Assembly: GCA_016706425.1 (NCBI GenBank)
Contig: JADJJR010000001.1
Location: forward strand, 1,736,001-1,800,000
Reading direction: 5' to 3'
DNA from: Elusimicrobiota bacterium
GTDB lineage: Bacteria > Elusimicrobiota > Elusimicrobia > FEN-1173
Length of the DNA: 64,000 bases
The notes below the pieces were generated by a model. The model was not told the DNA's origin. It ran no database searches and saw only the letters and a program-made list of their open reading frames with translations. Positions 25,699 through 34,600 of the stretch are shown piece after piece (position 1 is the first letter of the stretch; each line of letters starts with the position of its first letter). The position numbers and the translations under genes are program-made.

Positions 25699-26924
25699 CG
25701 GGCCTCCGGCGATTTGTGCGCGTCGATGCGCACTTGTCCGACGCTGTGCAAGACGACTTTCGAGTTCATCACCTCTTCCATCGACTTGAACGGCAACCGG
25801 AACAGGTGCTCCGAGGTCACAAGCAGGGTCAAAAAGTTGATGGCCGACGCCATCACTTGAAGCGGTGGAATGATGAAGGCCCCCAACACCTCGTCCCCCT
25901 TCTTCTGGACAAAATTAATGTCCCCCTTCACCGCGTCCCAGAGGGCGCCGATGAGCGTCGTGGCCGGCGTGTCTTTCTGCACCGTCGCGTTGCCCGGCAC
26001 ACGAATGCCCGACCCGCGCAGGACCGCCATGAGGGTGGGCGTGCCGTGGGAGGCGAACAAGAACCACGAGATTCCCCGGATGCCGAACCAGGCCAGGGAA
26101 GCGATCAACAAAATACCGAAAATCCCCAATTCAAAATCCCCCGAGGTGTGCTGGGCGAACCAAGGCACCAAAGAATCAACGAATTCCCGGTAAAGGAACA
26201 CGACTTCCACGAACATGGTCACGGCCTCGATCACGCTGATTTTGACAATGGCCGCCACATTCTTGCTTTGCACCGCCTCCGTCCAGGTGGACAGCACGGC
26301 GTAACTGCCCAAAACGATGAACAGCATAAAGATGAAGAGGGGAATGCGAATCGACGCCTCCCCGAGTTCGTTGCCCGTCATGTTGGAGAACGTGTCGATC
26401 ACCACCGGGGTCGTCACGTAGGTGAATATCGCCGCCTCCAACACCGCCCAGATCAGCGTTAAGAACACCGCGATCCAGGGCACCCCCGCCTTGGTGACGT
26501 TTTCCCCCAGGTTTTTCACGACGCGGAAGGGGAACAGGATAAAGTCCTGCAACACCGCCCAGACCCCGATCACGATCAGCTTCAACACCGCCAGCAGGGC
26601 CGCGGCCAAATAAAAGACAAAACGAAAAGCGCCGCCCCAAAAGGCAAAGACGCTCCGCCCCAGGTCCCACCAGGTGATGAGAAGACCCGTCACAAAAGCG
26701 GAGCGGTTTTGCCGAATCGGGATGGTGATCAGACTGGCCATCGTCACCCAACACGCCAACAAAAACGCCAAAACCGCCGGCAAAAGAAACAGCCATTTCA
26801 CCAGGCGCAGGGGCCAGGGTTCTCCCACGCCCCAGGCGAAGGAGAAAAATTCGTTCTGAAAGAACAACGGGAAAAAAAGAATGGACAAAACGACTTTCCA
26901 AATTCCGGTGGCTTCGGTCAACAT
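25695..26924 (-). CDS. polytopic membrane protein of unknown function
   Basis: A 409-residue protein with about seven or eight hydrophobic helices (for example WLFLLPAVLAFLLACWVTM, FVFYLAAALLAVLKLIVIG, IPLFIFMLFIVLGSYAVL). Its C-terminal 110 residues are more polar and may face the periplasm or cytoplasm. I do not recognise a family. It is the first gene of a two-gene operon with the VWA-like lipoprotein and has a good promoter 53 bases upstream. ATG 26924 is preceded by GGAGCC. Confidence 0.7.
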   Translation of the reverse strand: MLTEATGIWKVVLSILFFPLFFQNEFFSFAWGVGEPWPLRLVKWLFLLPAVLAFLLACWVTMASLITIPIRQNRSAFVTGLLITWWDLGRSVFAFWGGAFRFVFYLAAALLAVLKLIVIGVWAVLQDFILFPFRVVKNLGENVTKAGVPWIAVFLTLIWAVLEAAIFTYVTTPVVIDTFSNMTGNELGEASIRIPLFIFMLFIVLGSYAVLSTWTEAVQSKNVAAIVKISVIEAVTMFVEVVFLYREFVDSLVPWFAQHTSGDFELGIFGILLIASLAWFGIRGISWFLFASHGTPTLMAVLRGSGIRVPGNATVQKDTPATTLIGALWDAVKGDINFVQKKGDEVLGAFIIPPLQVMASAINFLTLLVTSEHLFRLPFKSMEEVMNSKVVLHSVGQVRIDAHKSPEAR

Positions 26925-26976
26925 GGAGGCTCCTTGGGTTCGAGGAACACGCCCCCTTGCGTTGGGGACTTGGGTA

Positions 26977-27004
26977 AGTATAACCCCGGTTCTCCCCTTT
27001 TCAA
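26977..27004 (-). promoter_or_regulatory. sigma-70-type promoter of the membrane protein / lipoprotein operon
   Basis: TTGAAA (27004-26999) and TATACT (26982-26977) are separated by 16 bases, close to consensus, and sit about 53 bases before the start codon at 26924. Confidence 0.7.
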
Positions 27005-27024
27005 GTGGGGCGCGTGATCGGCTC

Positions 27025-27222
27025 CTATTTTCGTCGCTGCGGAAGACTCAGGGGGAGATAATGCGCCGCCGTCAACAGACCCAGTTCCAAAAACCGGCAC
27101 GTGACCGTGACCGTGGCCGTGGCCGCTGGCCCGTAGGCGCGGGTCAACTCCGCGACCGTAATGATCGAAATCGGCGAAGTGTCCTTGAACAAGGGCTGTC
27201 CCTCCTTTAAATCGGTATAATT
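27025..27222 (-). pseudogene. C-terminal remnant of an amino-acid ABC transporter permease
   Basis: About 65 codons resemble the end of HisM/GlnP-type permeases: LFKDTSPISIITVAELTRAYG matches the conserved block after the EAA loop (two runs), then FLELGLLTAAHYLPLSLPQRRK matches the last helix and basic tail. The rest of the permease is missing; upstream sequence in the frame has no such look. AAGGAGG precedes a TTG at 27192, so a 55-residue peptide could still be made. I read it as a relic left by deletion. Alternative: a small membrane peptide gene. Confidence 0.4.
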
Positions 27223-27249
27223 CTTAAAAATCCACTGAGAGGCTCCGCC

Positions 27250-28080
27250 ATGTTGCACGATCGCGCGCATATCCCATTGAAGATGCCTTTGGCCCTCCTG
27301 TGCCTTTTCCTCGCGGTGTCGCTCGGATCGGCCTCCCTGACCCGGGCGGGAGACACCTGGGACGGAGGCTATGGCTCCCCGGAAGAGGCCTGCCGGAACA
27401 GGGTCAATGAAGAAGGGGCCTTTAGATTCTCCCGGGCGGAGGTCAATGGCAACGTGGCCTACTGCTTCACCATCGCCAAGAAAGACGGGAAGGACGAATA
27501 CCACGACGCCTCCGTCACCCGGGACGAGCCCGTCGAAGAGCCCAAAAAAGACGAAGAGGACGGCAACAAGAAAAACCCCGCCCCCGAGCCGGCGAAAGCG
27601 AGTGCGCCTCCCCCCGCCGCTTCAAAAGATGCTTTCCCCACAGCCTGCATCGAAGCTTACGGCACAACAGAATTTGAAACCGAAATCGACGACGCCTACA
27701 AGGCGAAGTCTTCCCCCTCCGGCAACGTGGCCGTGCTCGAATGGACCAAGAACGGGATGAGGAAGACCCAATGGTTCAACTCTTCGGGGGCCCATTCGGA
27801 GCAAAACATCTTGGCCTACATGACGTCCCAGAACATTCCCAAAGAAGCGGTCACGCGGATTTTCACGGAATTGTCCCCCTGCCAGGGCCAATGCCTGCCG
27901 GCGCTGTCAGAGCGGTTTGAAGGCGTGCGGAAGAACGTGACCCTGCAGTTTCATTGGATCCATTCGACGGGACAAAACTACAAGACCTGCGGGACCAGCA
28001 CCAATGGAAAAATGGAGGACGCCAAGCCAATCCGTCAAGCCAAGATGCTGGAGAGATTTAACCGCGTAAAAGGGAAGTAA
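27250..28080 (+). CDS. secreted protein with C-terminal deaminase-fold (polymorphic-toxin-like) domain
   Basis: A 276-residue protein. A signal peptide (MPLALLCLFLAVSLGSASL, residues 12-30) is followed by a small Cys-containing domain, then a Lys/Glu/Pro-rich linker (90-125). The C-terminal 150 residues show the zinc-site pattern of cytidine-deaminase-fold nucleic acid deaminases seen in bacterial toxins: AHSEQNIL with H182-x-E184, then RIFTELSPCQGQC with P210-C211-x3-C215. The strand-helix order around it (VAVLEWTKNG to FHWIHST) also fits. The Cys spacing is x3 where the classic enzymes have x2. A linker-plus-effector layout suggests a secreted effector. No obvious immunity gene is next to it. 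A strong terminator follows. Confidence 0.65.
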   Translation: MLHDRAHIPLKMPLALLCLFLAVSLGSASLTRAGDTWDGGYGSPEEACRNRVNEEGAFRFSRAEVNGNVAYCFTIAKKDGKDEYHDASVTRDEPVEEPKKDEEDGNKKNPAPEPAKASAPPPAASKDAFPTACIEAYGTTEFETEIDDAYKAKSSPSGNVAVLEWTKNGMRKTQWFNSSGAHSEQNILAYMTSQNIPKEAVTRIFTELSPCQGQCLPALSERFEGVRKNVTLQFHWIHSTGQNYKTCGTSTNGKMEDAKPIRQAKMLERFNRVKGK

Positions 28081-28086
28081 GAAAAA

Positions 28087-28127
28087 GAAGAAGGGGCCCC
28101 CACCGTTCCCGGCGGGGGCCCCTTCTT
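28087..28127. terminator. bidirectional rho-independent terminator
   Basis: A 14-bp stem (arms 28087-28101 and 28114-28127, about 12-base loop) lies 7 bases after the deaminase-like gene and 13 bases after the cold-shock gene. T-rich tails follow on both strands, so it ends both convergent transcripts. Confidence 0.9.
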
Positions 28128-28139
28128 TTGTTTTAGAGC

Positions 28140-28340
28140 TTAGGAAACCCTGACGCCGGTTGCCTGCAGACCCTTGGGACCCTTGGTCGTTTCGAACTCC
28201 ACCGCCTGACCGTCGGCCAAAGACTTATAGCCTTCGCTCTGGATAGCGGAGAAGTGAACGAACACGTCTTCGGTCCCGCCTTCGGGGGTGATGAAACCGA
28301 ACCCCTTCGCGGCGTTAAACCATTTGACTGTACCCTTCAT
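28140..28340 (-). CDS. cspA: cold-shock protein (CspA family)
   Basis: A 66-residue OB-fold RNA chaperone. [19 protein letters not shown] holds RNP1 (KGFGFI) and VFVHFSAI is RNP2, the two RNA-binding motifs. ATG 28340 follows GGTGAG. It has its own promoter about 158 bases upstream, which leaves a long leader as in E. coli cspA, where the leader controls translation by temperature. Confidence 0.97.
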   Translation of the reverse strand: MKGTVKWFNAAKGFGFITPEGGTEDVFVHFSAIQSEGYKSLADGQAVEFETTKGPKGLQATGVRVS

Positions 28341-28497
28341 ATGAAACTCACCAACCTTGTGTAAGAGATTTTGAAGCAGCTTAATACTGGAGGGCGACGA
28401 AGGGCACAAAATAACCGCCTGGGAGTGTTCCCACACGGCCTAAAGGCAACAACATCGGACCAATAACGTTAGAAACTTACCTCAAACTTACGTTCCT

Positions 28498-28526
28498 ATT
28501 GTATCAAATGCCACACCGAATAGTAA
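28498..28526 (-). promoter_or_regulatory. promoter of the cold-shock gene with ~150-nt leader
   Basis: TTACTA (28526-28521) and TACAAT (28503-28498) are 17 bases apart. Transcription would start near 28490, giving a leader of about 150 bases before the ATG at 28340. That length is characteristic of cspA messages. The 28341-28497 stretch holds no other gene. Confidence 0.65.
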
Positions 28527-28566
28527 GAAAAATCATTCGGGGGGGCCTTTAATTCCCCAATCTCCC

Positions 28567-28687
28567 AATTCCGGGGACGCCACACTCAACTCACCCACAC
28601 AATCCGCCTCGCCAACCCGCGAAGAGCGTCGTGTGGAATTCAGGGCCCATGAAATGGGCAGGGGCTTCCTGAATTGTCCCCGGAATT
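28567..28687. mobile_element. 121-bp MITE-like element with 12-bp terminal inverted repeats
   Basis: The ends AATTCCGGGGAC (28567-28578) and GTCCCCGGAATT (28676-28687) are perfect inverted repeats. Inside is a nested palindrome: AATTCAGG and CCTGAATT enclosing GCCCAT-gaa-ATGGGC. There is no coding capacity. The end sequence resembles those I associate with REP-associated Y1 (IS200-like) transposase elements, from memory only. It sits in the gap between cspA and the zinc ribbon gene, 16 bases from the latter's stop. Confidence 0.65.
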
Positions 28688-28703
28688 TGAGACTGTTTTC
28701 TTT

Positions 28704-28865
28704 TTAGCGACCGCTCTCCTTGCGTTTCGCGAAGCAATCCTTGCAATACACGGGACGATCTCCCCGCGGCTTAAACGGAACGTTGCATTCTTTCTTGCAC
28801 TCCGCGCAGGTTGCCTTGTGCATCTCTCGGGGTCCGCCGAAGCCACCGCCTTGTTGATTATCCAT
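28704..28865 (-). CDS. small zinc-ribbon protein (CxxC...CxxC)
   Basis: A 53-residue protein: after a Gly-rich start it has TCAECKKECNVPFKPRGDRP and then VYCKDCFAKRKESGR, two C-x2-C knuckles about 18 residues apart, forming a zinc ribbon. ATG 28865 has a very strong GGGAGGT ribosome-binding site 4 bases upstream. Proteins of this short form are common in environmental bacterial phyla and are often annotated as zinc-binding proteins of unknown role; nucleic-acid binding or ribosome association is a guess. The candidate structured RNA lies directly upstream. Confidence 0.85.
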   Translation of the reverse strand: MDNQQGGGFGGPREMHKATCAECKKECNVPFKPRGDRPVYCKDCFAKRKESGR

Positions 28866-28946
28866 GTTACCTCCCTAATTTTTTACGAAATCTTACGAAA
28901 ACCACAGCGCGAAACGGCCCTTGACCAAACCATCAAGGGCGGTATC

Positions 28947-29157
28947 AAGGATTTGGCGGGAATCGTTATGCCCTGTCCAAATCCGACGGGACTACAGGCG
29001 TAGTCCTCGCCGCTCTGCGTCGCCGCCAGTCCCAACCCTCTGCCCAGAGCCACGAGGGCGGACGGCGCTAACCGAGTTGACGCAACCCCGTCCGAGCTCT
29101 GAGTAGGGCCCGCACGTTTAAACAGAAAGCCGGGCCCACTTCAGACCCGGACTTTTT
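28947..29157 (+). ncRNA. candidate structured non-coding RNA, family unknown
   Basis: About 210 bases without a coding frame hold a dense set of perfect helices: GGATTTGG/CCAAATCC (28949-28984), GGACTA/TAGTCC (28989-29006), CAGAGC/GCTCTG (29045-29101) enclosing CGGACGG/CCGTCCG (29059-29094), and a terminator helix CCGGG/CCCGG with T5 ending at 29157. TTGACC and TATCAA 16 bases apart (28921-28948) could be its promoter on the plus strand. On the minus strand it would instead be the leader of the zinc ribbon gene. It does not match 6S, tmRNA, RNase P or SRP RNA as far as I can judge. Confidence 0.5.
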
Positions 29158-29165
29158 GCTTAAAT

Positions 29166-29239
29166 TGGAGCGGGTGATGGGAATCGAACCCACGTGTGCA
29201 GCTTGGAAGGCTGCCGTTCTACCATTGAACTACACCCGC
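29166..29239 (-). tRNA. tRNA-Gly (anticodon TCC), CCA encoded
   Basis: Acceptor GCGGGTG/CACCCGC with discriminator T followed by encoded CCA, anticodon stem GCAGC/GCTGC with loop CTTCCAA (anticodon TCC), and T arm GTGGG/CCCAT. Unlike the two tRNA-Pro genes, it encodes its own CCA. Confidence 0.96.
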
Positions 29240-29305
29240 ATACCCCGACAAGGAACACAGTCAGATTAACAGCAATTTACCAGATGATCGACCGGCCGAC
29301 AAGGT

Positions 29306-29908
29306 TCAAGGAACGCCGCCCCAGGTCCGGTTCAAATAATCCTCGCGGCCCGACCCCTTGCGATATCGCTTGTAATGGACAGGTTGTTTTTTGAAATAGT
29401 CCTGGTGGTATTCCTCCGCGAGGTGGAAAACCCCGGCGGGGACTATTTCCGTGGCGATGAGCGGCTTGAACTGACCCGATTTTTCCAGACGGGCTTTGGA
29501 CGCCCTGGCCAAGCGTTCCTGTTCCGGATCGTGAAAAAAAATCGCCGTCCGGTATTGATGGCCTTTGTCGGCGAACTGCCCGTCAAAGTCCGTCGGGTCG
29601 ATGTTCCGCCAAAACACGTCCAAGAGCGTTTCGTAAGTCACCCGCGCGGGGTCGTAGGTGACACGCACGGCTTCGGCGTGACCGGTGGCCCCGGAGCAGA
29701 CCGCTTCGTAGGTCGGGGTTTGCGTTTTCCCGCCGGTGTAACCGGCGACGACGTCGATCACCCCCGCGATCTTCTCGAAGGGGGGCTCCATGCACCAGAA
29801 ACAGCCCCCCGCGAAGGTGGCTTCTTTGTGGGGCAACGGCGTTCCCCCCGTCAACACGAGAGCCCCCAGGACGACGCCCATTGTCCGGCGGATTTCATGG
29901 CTGACCAA
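29306..29908 (-). CDS. msrA: peptide methionine-S-sulfoxide reductase
   Basis: A 200-residue repair enzyme that reduces methionine S-sulfoxide in proteins. The catalytic motif [13 protein letters not shown] has Cys36; [25 protein letters not shown] and [12 protein letters not shown] (each in short blocks) are the other family landmarks. A hydrophobic N-terminus ([15 protein letters not shown]) suggests export, so it would protect envelope proteins. TTG 29908 overlaps the upstream propeller gene by 14 bases; ATG 29881 is the alternative start. Coupling with a surface protein gene supports a periplasmic role. Confidence 0.93.
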   Translation of the reverse strand: MVSHEIRRTMGVVLGALVLTGGTPLPHKEATFAGGCFWCMEPPFEKIAGVIDVVAGYTGGKTQTPTYEAVCSGATGHAEAVRVTYDPARVTYETLLDVFWRNIDPTDFDGQFADKGHQYRTAIFFHDPEQERLARASKARLEKSGQFKPLIATEIVPAGVFHLAEEYHQDYFKKQPVHYKRYRKGSGREDYLNRTWGGVP

Positions 29909-31610
29909 AGGTGGTGTCCCATCGGCCTTCCGGCGTCAGGCGGAGGAAGGTCAGCATTTGCCGGCCGTAAAGGTTTTGCGGGGTTGAAAACCGACCGGCG
30001 ATCAGCGCGCTCCCGTTGCTCAAGGGGAGGATCTGGGTCACCACCGGGTCGATGCGCAACCGCCGGCCATTGGGAAGGAAAGACGGGTCCATGGCCCCGT
30101 CCGGAAGGAACCGCAAAAGGCCGTATTCCTCGGATCCCAAGCCCTGAATTCGTCCCCCCACCAATATTTTACCGTCCGGCGTGATCGCCAGACAGCGCGC
30201 GCCGAGCCCCCGCACGAAGGAACTGAACGCCGGGTCCGGCCGGCCGTCGGCCCCCAATCGGTGAAGGGCCGCGCGCACCCGCACTTTGGAAGGAAAAGGG
30301 GCGGCCAACGCGTAAACGATCCCTTTGGGACCGACGGCAAAGTCCCGAATGGTTATGTCCGGCGGGGAAAGGAACACCGGATCGATTTCGCCCGTCGGAG
30401 TAAGGCGGATCAATCGAGCGGGGCCGGTGGCCTGGGAAACGACCAAGAGAATTTTCTGATCGTTCGTCAGGGCCAGGCGACCGGGATGGACGGTCCCCCA
30501 CCGATCTTCGATCGCGGCGTTCGCCGTCCGGATGAAATCCATGTCCGGCAAACCGCCAATGGTCAATCGAACAAGCGTCTCGGGTTTTCGTCCCTCCAAC
30601 CGGAAAGAATTCGAAAAAATCAATCGCCCGTCCGGTTGGAGCGCCATGGACTCGGGGAAATAGGGCGGGTGTTCGTCCGATCCCATTTTTTCAAGGAAAT
30701 CCGGGTCGACCTGCCCGTTCGGCAACAAACGTGTCGGCGCGGGACCGTTCCCCAACCCGATGTTCAAATAAACCAACCCGGAGGAATCGACCAAAACGCG
30801 CGGGGAGGAAAACATCACCGGGAAATTCGGGTAGGGGGGAAGGGTCGAGTCCCAAATTCCGTTGGCGCCCATTCGGAGCAATCCGGGAAGGTACCGGCCC
30901 GCGTACCATTGAAATCCCCCCGCCGCCCAAACGGTGTTGTTCGTGCCCAAGGCCAGACAAAGCGGCGGGTTGTCGAAACCCCCGAGGCTCCGTTCTTCAT
31001 CCGGGGAAAGATCCTCCGGGTCGCGACCCGTCGCGTTGCGAAGCGCCTCCATCCGTTTTTGACGCTCGGCCCGCACGGCGACATCCGCCGCCAAACGTGG
31101 GATCCAAACGGGCCCCTTGTAGGAGATCCACGTCAATAAGGAAAACAAAACGACAAAGCGCAACACGGGCCAACGGTGCCAGAGAGACAGGGGGAATCGA
31201 ATCAAATGAAAGAGGATCGCGAAGCAAGCGCCGGAAACAGCCAAAAGCAACGCGTAGTGGGGAATATCGTGCGCTGAAAAACAGTCCACCCCTTGCCACC
31301 AACGGGCAAGGGTTGTTAAAGAAGCCAACAACGGGATCGCCCAAAGACCGCCCACCGCCAAAGCGTCGGTCAGCACCACAAGCGGGGTGGATTCACCGTG
31401 GCCGGTGCCACCTCGGAAAAAAGGGGTCAGGGCCCCCGAAAAACCAAAAAAACAAATGGCGGGGATGAGGTAGCGTTCCATTTCCGATTGGAAAAACTCG
31501 GCGGTCACCCGCCCCGCGAGCCCGCCGAAAAGGACGGCACCGCCCAACCCGAAAAGAAAACCCCAGGGGAACGCGCTTCGCTGAAACGACAGCAACCTTG
31601 GATAGGTCAT
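29895..31610 (-). CDS. membrane protein with periplasmic delta-60-repeat propeller
   Basis: A 571-residue protein. The first ~165 residues hold four or five membrane helices; the rest, from about 200, is a beta-propeller of delta-60-type repeats with the recurring pattern LxPxGxxDPxFL (for example [59 protein letters not shown]). These domains are thought to bind ligands or partners outside the cell; no catalytic residues are seen. ATG 31610 follows AAGGGG. It is upstream of and overlaps msrA, and lies 32 bases after the giant GH94 gene. Confidence 0.75.
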   Translation of the reverse strand: MTYPRLLSFQRSAFPWGFLFGLGGAVLFGGLAGRVTAEFFQSEMERYLIPAICFFGFSGALTPFFRGGTGHGESTPLVVLTDALAVGGLWAIPLLASLTTLARWWQGVDCFSAHDIPHYALLLAVSGACFAILFHLIRFPLSLWHRWPVLRFVVLFSLLTWISYKGPVWIPRLAADVAVRAERQKRMEALRNATGRDPEDLSPDEERSLGGFDNPPLCLALGTNNTVWAAGGFQWYAGRYLPGLLRMGANGIWDSTLPPYPNFPVMFSSPRVLVDSSGLVYLNIGLGNGPAPTRLLPNGQVDPDFLEKMGSDEHPPYFPESMALQPDGRLIFSNSFRLEGRKPETLVRLTIGGLPDMDFIRTANAAIEDRWGTVHPGRLALTNDQKILLVVSQATGPARLIRLTPTGEIDPVFLSPPDITIRDFAVGPKGIVYALAAPFPSKVRVRAALHRLGADGRPDPAFSSFVRGLGARCLAITPDGKILVGGRIQGLGSEEYGLLRFLPDGAMDPSFLPNGRRLRIDPVVTQILPLSNGSALIAGRFSTPQNLYGRQMLTFLRLTPEGRWDTTFGQP

Positions 31611-31642
31611 CAAACCCCTTTGCCCCGTTTTGCTGGCTGTTA

Positions 31643-34600
31643 TTACACCCCTTTTAAGGGGCTGGATTCAAGGTCCCTGTGGATCGTTTTAACCTTGAGC
31701 GTTCCCCGCGGCTCCAACAAATCGGAGGGCGGCACAACTTCGTTTTTCACCAACGAAGCCCCCACCACCCCTTCCATGGCCTGGCGAAGCATCCACCCCG
31801 CCGCGCCGGTGTACCCGTGCCAAATCATCCGCCCTTGATCGAAGGTCGTTAGGAAGTCCGCCGATTGTTTGTTCGGCTGCCCGCCGTAGATTTCAATTTC
31901 CCCCTCCGTGACGTGGGGAATCGGGGAAATTTTCATCCACAACCGCAGGGCGATTTCTCGGTATTCTTTCGCCTTGGCCTTTTCGCCTTGCTGGTCAAAA
32001 CGCTCGGCCAAAAGGCGCGCCGCCCGGACCAACCATTGCACGCCGTGGCAATACATGCCGTTTTCACGAACGCCCTCGGGGTAGTGGCTGCTTCGCCCCA
32101 GGTAGGGTTTTGTGTCCTCGCGCAGGGCCGGCCATCCCAACAAAATGACATTGTCCCGTTCCAAAACGTTCAAGGCCGTGTGGAAGACCGCGCGCGCGCG
32201 GTCCATATTGATGCCGGCGTAGACCGCCCAGGCGGCGGTCAAGGCGTCGATTTCCCAGACGCCGCTGTCTTTGATGCCGATTTCGGTGCCGTCGTCGTGG
32301 ATGGCCCGCAGGTAGCGGTCCTCGCGCCAGGTGTTTTCCAGGGCGATTTCCAAATCCCGCAGGTGCTTCAAATATTTTTCTTTGCGCGCCGGTCCGTCCT
32401 TGCGCTCAATCAGATCCAGGAAGTTTTTGAGGATGTAATGCAGGAAAAACCCGAGCCAGACGCTCTCGCCCCGCCCTTCGCTCCCGATCTCATCCAAGCC
32501 GTCGTTCCAGTCGCCCGTCGCAATCAGAGGCAAACCGTGTTCGCCCATGCGCTTTGTCAGCACCAAGTCGATGGCCTTCATGCAATGGCGGTACAACGTG
32601 TCCTGCCGGGTGCTCCGGGGGTAGTTGGTGCCCCACCCGTGTTTGTTGTGCGGCAAGGGCAGGAAAGGCGTTTCGGCCCTCAAGTAGGACGTCTTTTCTT
32701 CCAGCAGGGCCTCGTCGCCGGTCAGGCGCGTGTATTCCGCGGCCGCCCACCCGAGCCACAACAGGTTGTCGGAAGCGTGCGAGCGGTTGGCAAAAGCCGT
32801 CCGTCCGTCGTGAAGGGTGTGGAACCAGTGCACCACGTCCCCCTCCAAAAATTGCTGGGAGGCGTGGAGCAGAATTTGCTTGCGCGCCAGGGCCGGGTCC
32901 ACCCAGATCAGGTTCACCGAGTCCTGCAGCTGATCGCGGAACCCGAAAGCCCCGGAGGTTTGGTAGAAACCGCGACGCGCCCAAAGGCGTTCCGCGATGG
33001 CTTGGTATTTGAGCCAATTTTGGTATTGGTCAAATTCGGGCGTGTTGGTTTCCACCTTCAGCGTGTTGACGACGTTGAGCCACCAGCGGCGGGTTTCATC
33101 CAGGGACGCCCGGGCCACGTCGACGCTCTTGTATTTGCGGATCAACGCCTCGGCCATCGACCGATTGTCGGTTTGGCCCAGCACGACGGCGATGGTCTGC
33201 TCGCCCTGCGCGGGGACTTCGATCGACCCGAGGAAAGCGGCCACCGAACGGGCGTCCGTCGCGTGCGACGCGTCGGGTTCGCCTTTCTCAACCATGTACG
33301 GCCGGTCCACCCAACGGCCCGCGCCGAGGAACCGCCCCCGGCGCGTCTCCATCCGGTCGATCGGCAACGACATGGACGCGAAGGCCGGTCCGTAGCGGAA
33401 ATCGTTGGTCGGGTTTTCAAAATAAAGGGCCCCCAAGGCGTCGTCCCGTTTCTCCAGCAAAGGCCGGGGGCGCGACTCCGCTTGCCCGACCAGACTGATT
33501 TGGAAATAGGGCGCCACACGCAACCGGCGGGTTTTGGCCCCCCGGTTCTTCACGGTCAAGAGGTAAACCCCGACCGTCTCGTGGGGCGGCACAAACACCG
33601 TCAGTTCGGTCGAAATCGTGCCCCGCGACATTCGGAAGAGGGCCGTTCCGTCGACCGAGAACTCGGCCGTGTGCGCCGCCCGGGGGTCGTTCAAGGGGTG
33701 GTGTGTGGGGCAGAACCAGTCCTCCTGGTCAACGTCGTACAAATAGATCGCTTCGGCCGGGATCTCCCGCGTCACGGTGTCGGGCCAGTCGGGGGTGATG
33801 GCGTTTTGTTGGGAGTTGCCGTTGGAGGTCGTGTGCAGCCCCCGGTTGGTGACCATCACATAATGCCCCTTGGCGTTGGACAGGGCGTGGTCGTAGGGAC
33901 GCGGCGTAAACGGCGTGTGAATCACCAAGGTGTTCCCCCCGGCCGCGTGGGACGAATAGGGTTGCGGGGTGCCCGGCAAAATTTCACCGTGACCGATGAG
34001 AAAGTTTTTCCTCTTTTTCTTTTTCTTCGCGTCCGCGGGCACCGGGGCGCTGGGCTGGGGCGACAGGAACCGTTTGACGGTGTCCAGAGCGGCGTCCCGG
34101 TTGCGGGCGAACCCCACGAGGAACTTGAAGGTTTGGCTCGAGCGTGGCGGCAGGGTCGCCCCCACGAGGATCGCCCCGATGGGGTCGAACGTCGGGTACG
34201 GCGCGGTGTCGCGCGGCTCCAAAAAGTCCAACGTCTCCAGCAACCGCGGGGACCAGAGGCTCCGCCCCCGTCCGATGAAATCCATGCGGGAGGTGTGAAT
34301 CCCCTCGGGCCCCGCCTCCGACGCGATAAAGCCCCAGGTTTTTGTTTTTCGTTGATTGGCCAACAACGTGTTGGCCGAGGCCGCGTACTCCATCTCGGGG
34401 AAGAGACGGAGGTATTGGGTGTGGCCCTTGTCGGACTCCGGCCGGTCCAACACCCATTCCAGGTAAGGAACGGCCTTCACCGTCCGCGCGTCGTTGCCGG
34501 GGTTTTCGATGGTCAACGTCCAGATCTCCGCCGGGGTGTCGTCGTCCGCCAGAGCGATCATCAAGTCCGCCTTTAATCCGTGCGCGGTGTTCGTGACCCG

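Noticed and set aside
27223..27504. N-terminal extension of the permease-like frame
   Set aside because: It overlaps the start of the deaminase-like gene on the other strand and has no permease-like residues; only the last ~65 codons are supported.
28640..28846. 68-codon minus-strand frame over the zinc ribbon gene
   Set aside because: The shifted frame with two C-x2-C knuckles and the strong ribosome-binding site is the real gene.
29110..29165. RNase P RNA-like AAAGTCCGGG string on the minus strand after tRNA-Gly
   Set aside because: The string belongs to a short terminator helix; the remaining conserved RNase P core is absent.
31865..34576. 903-codon plus-strand open frame opposite the giant GH94 gene
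   Set aside because: Antisense shadow of the well-supported GH94 half with no ribosome-binding site and no recognisable fold.
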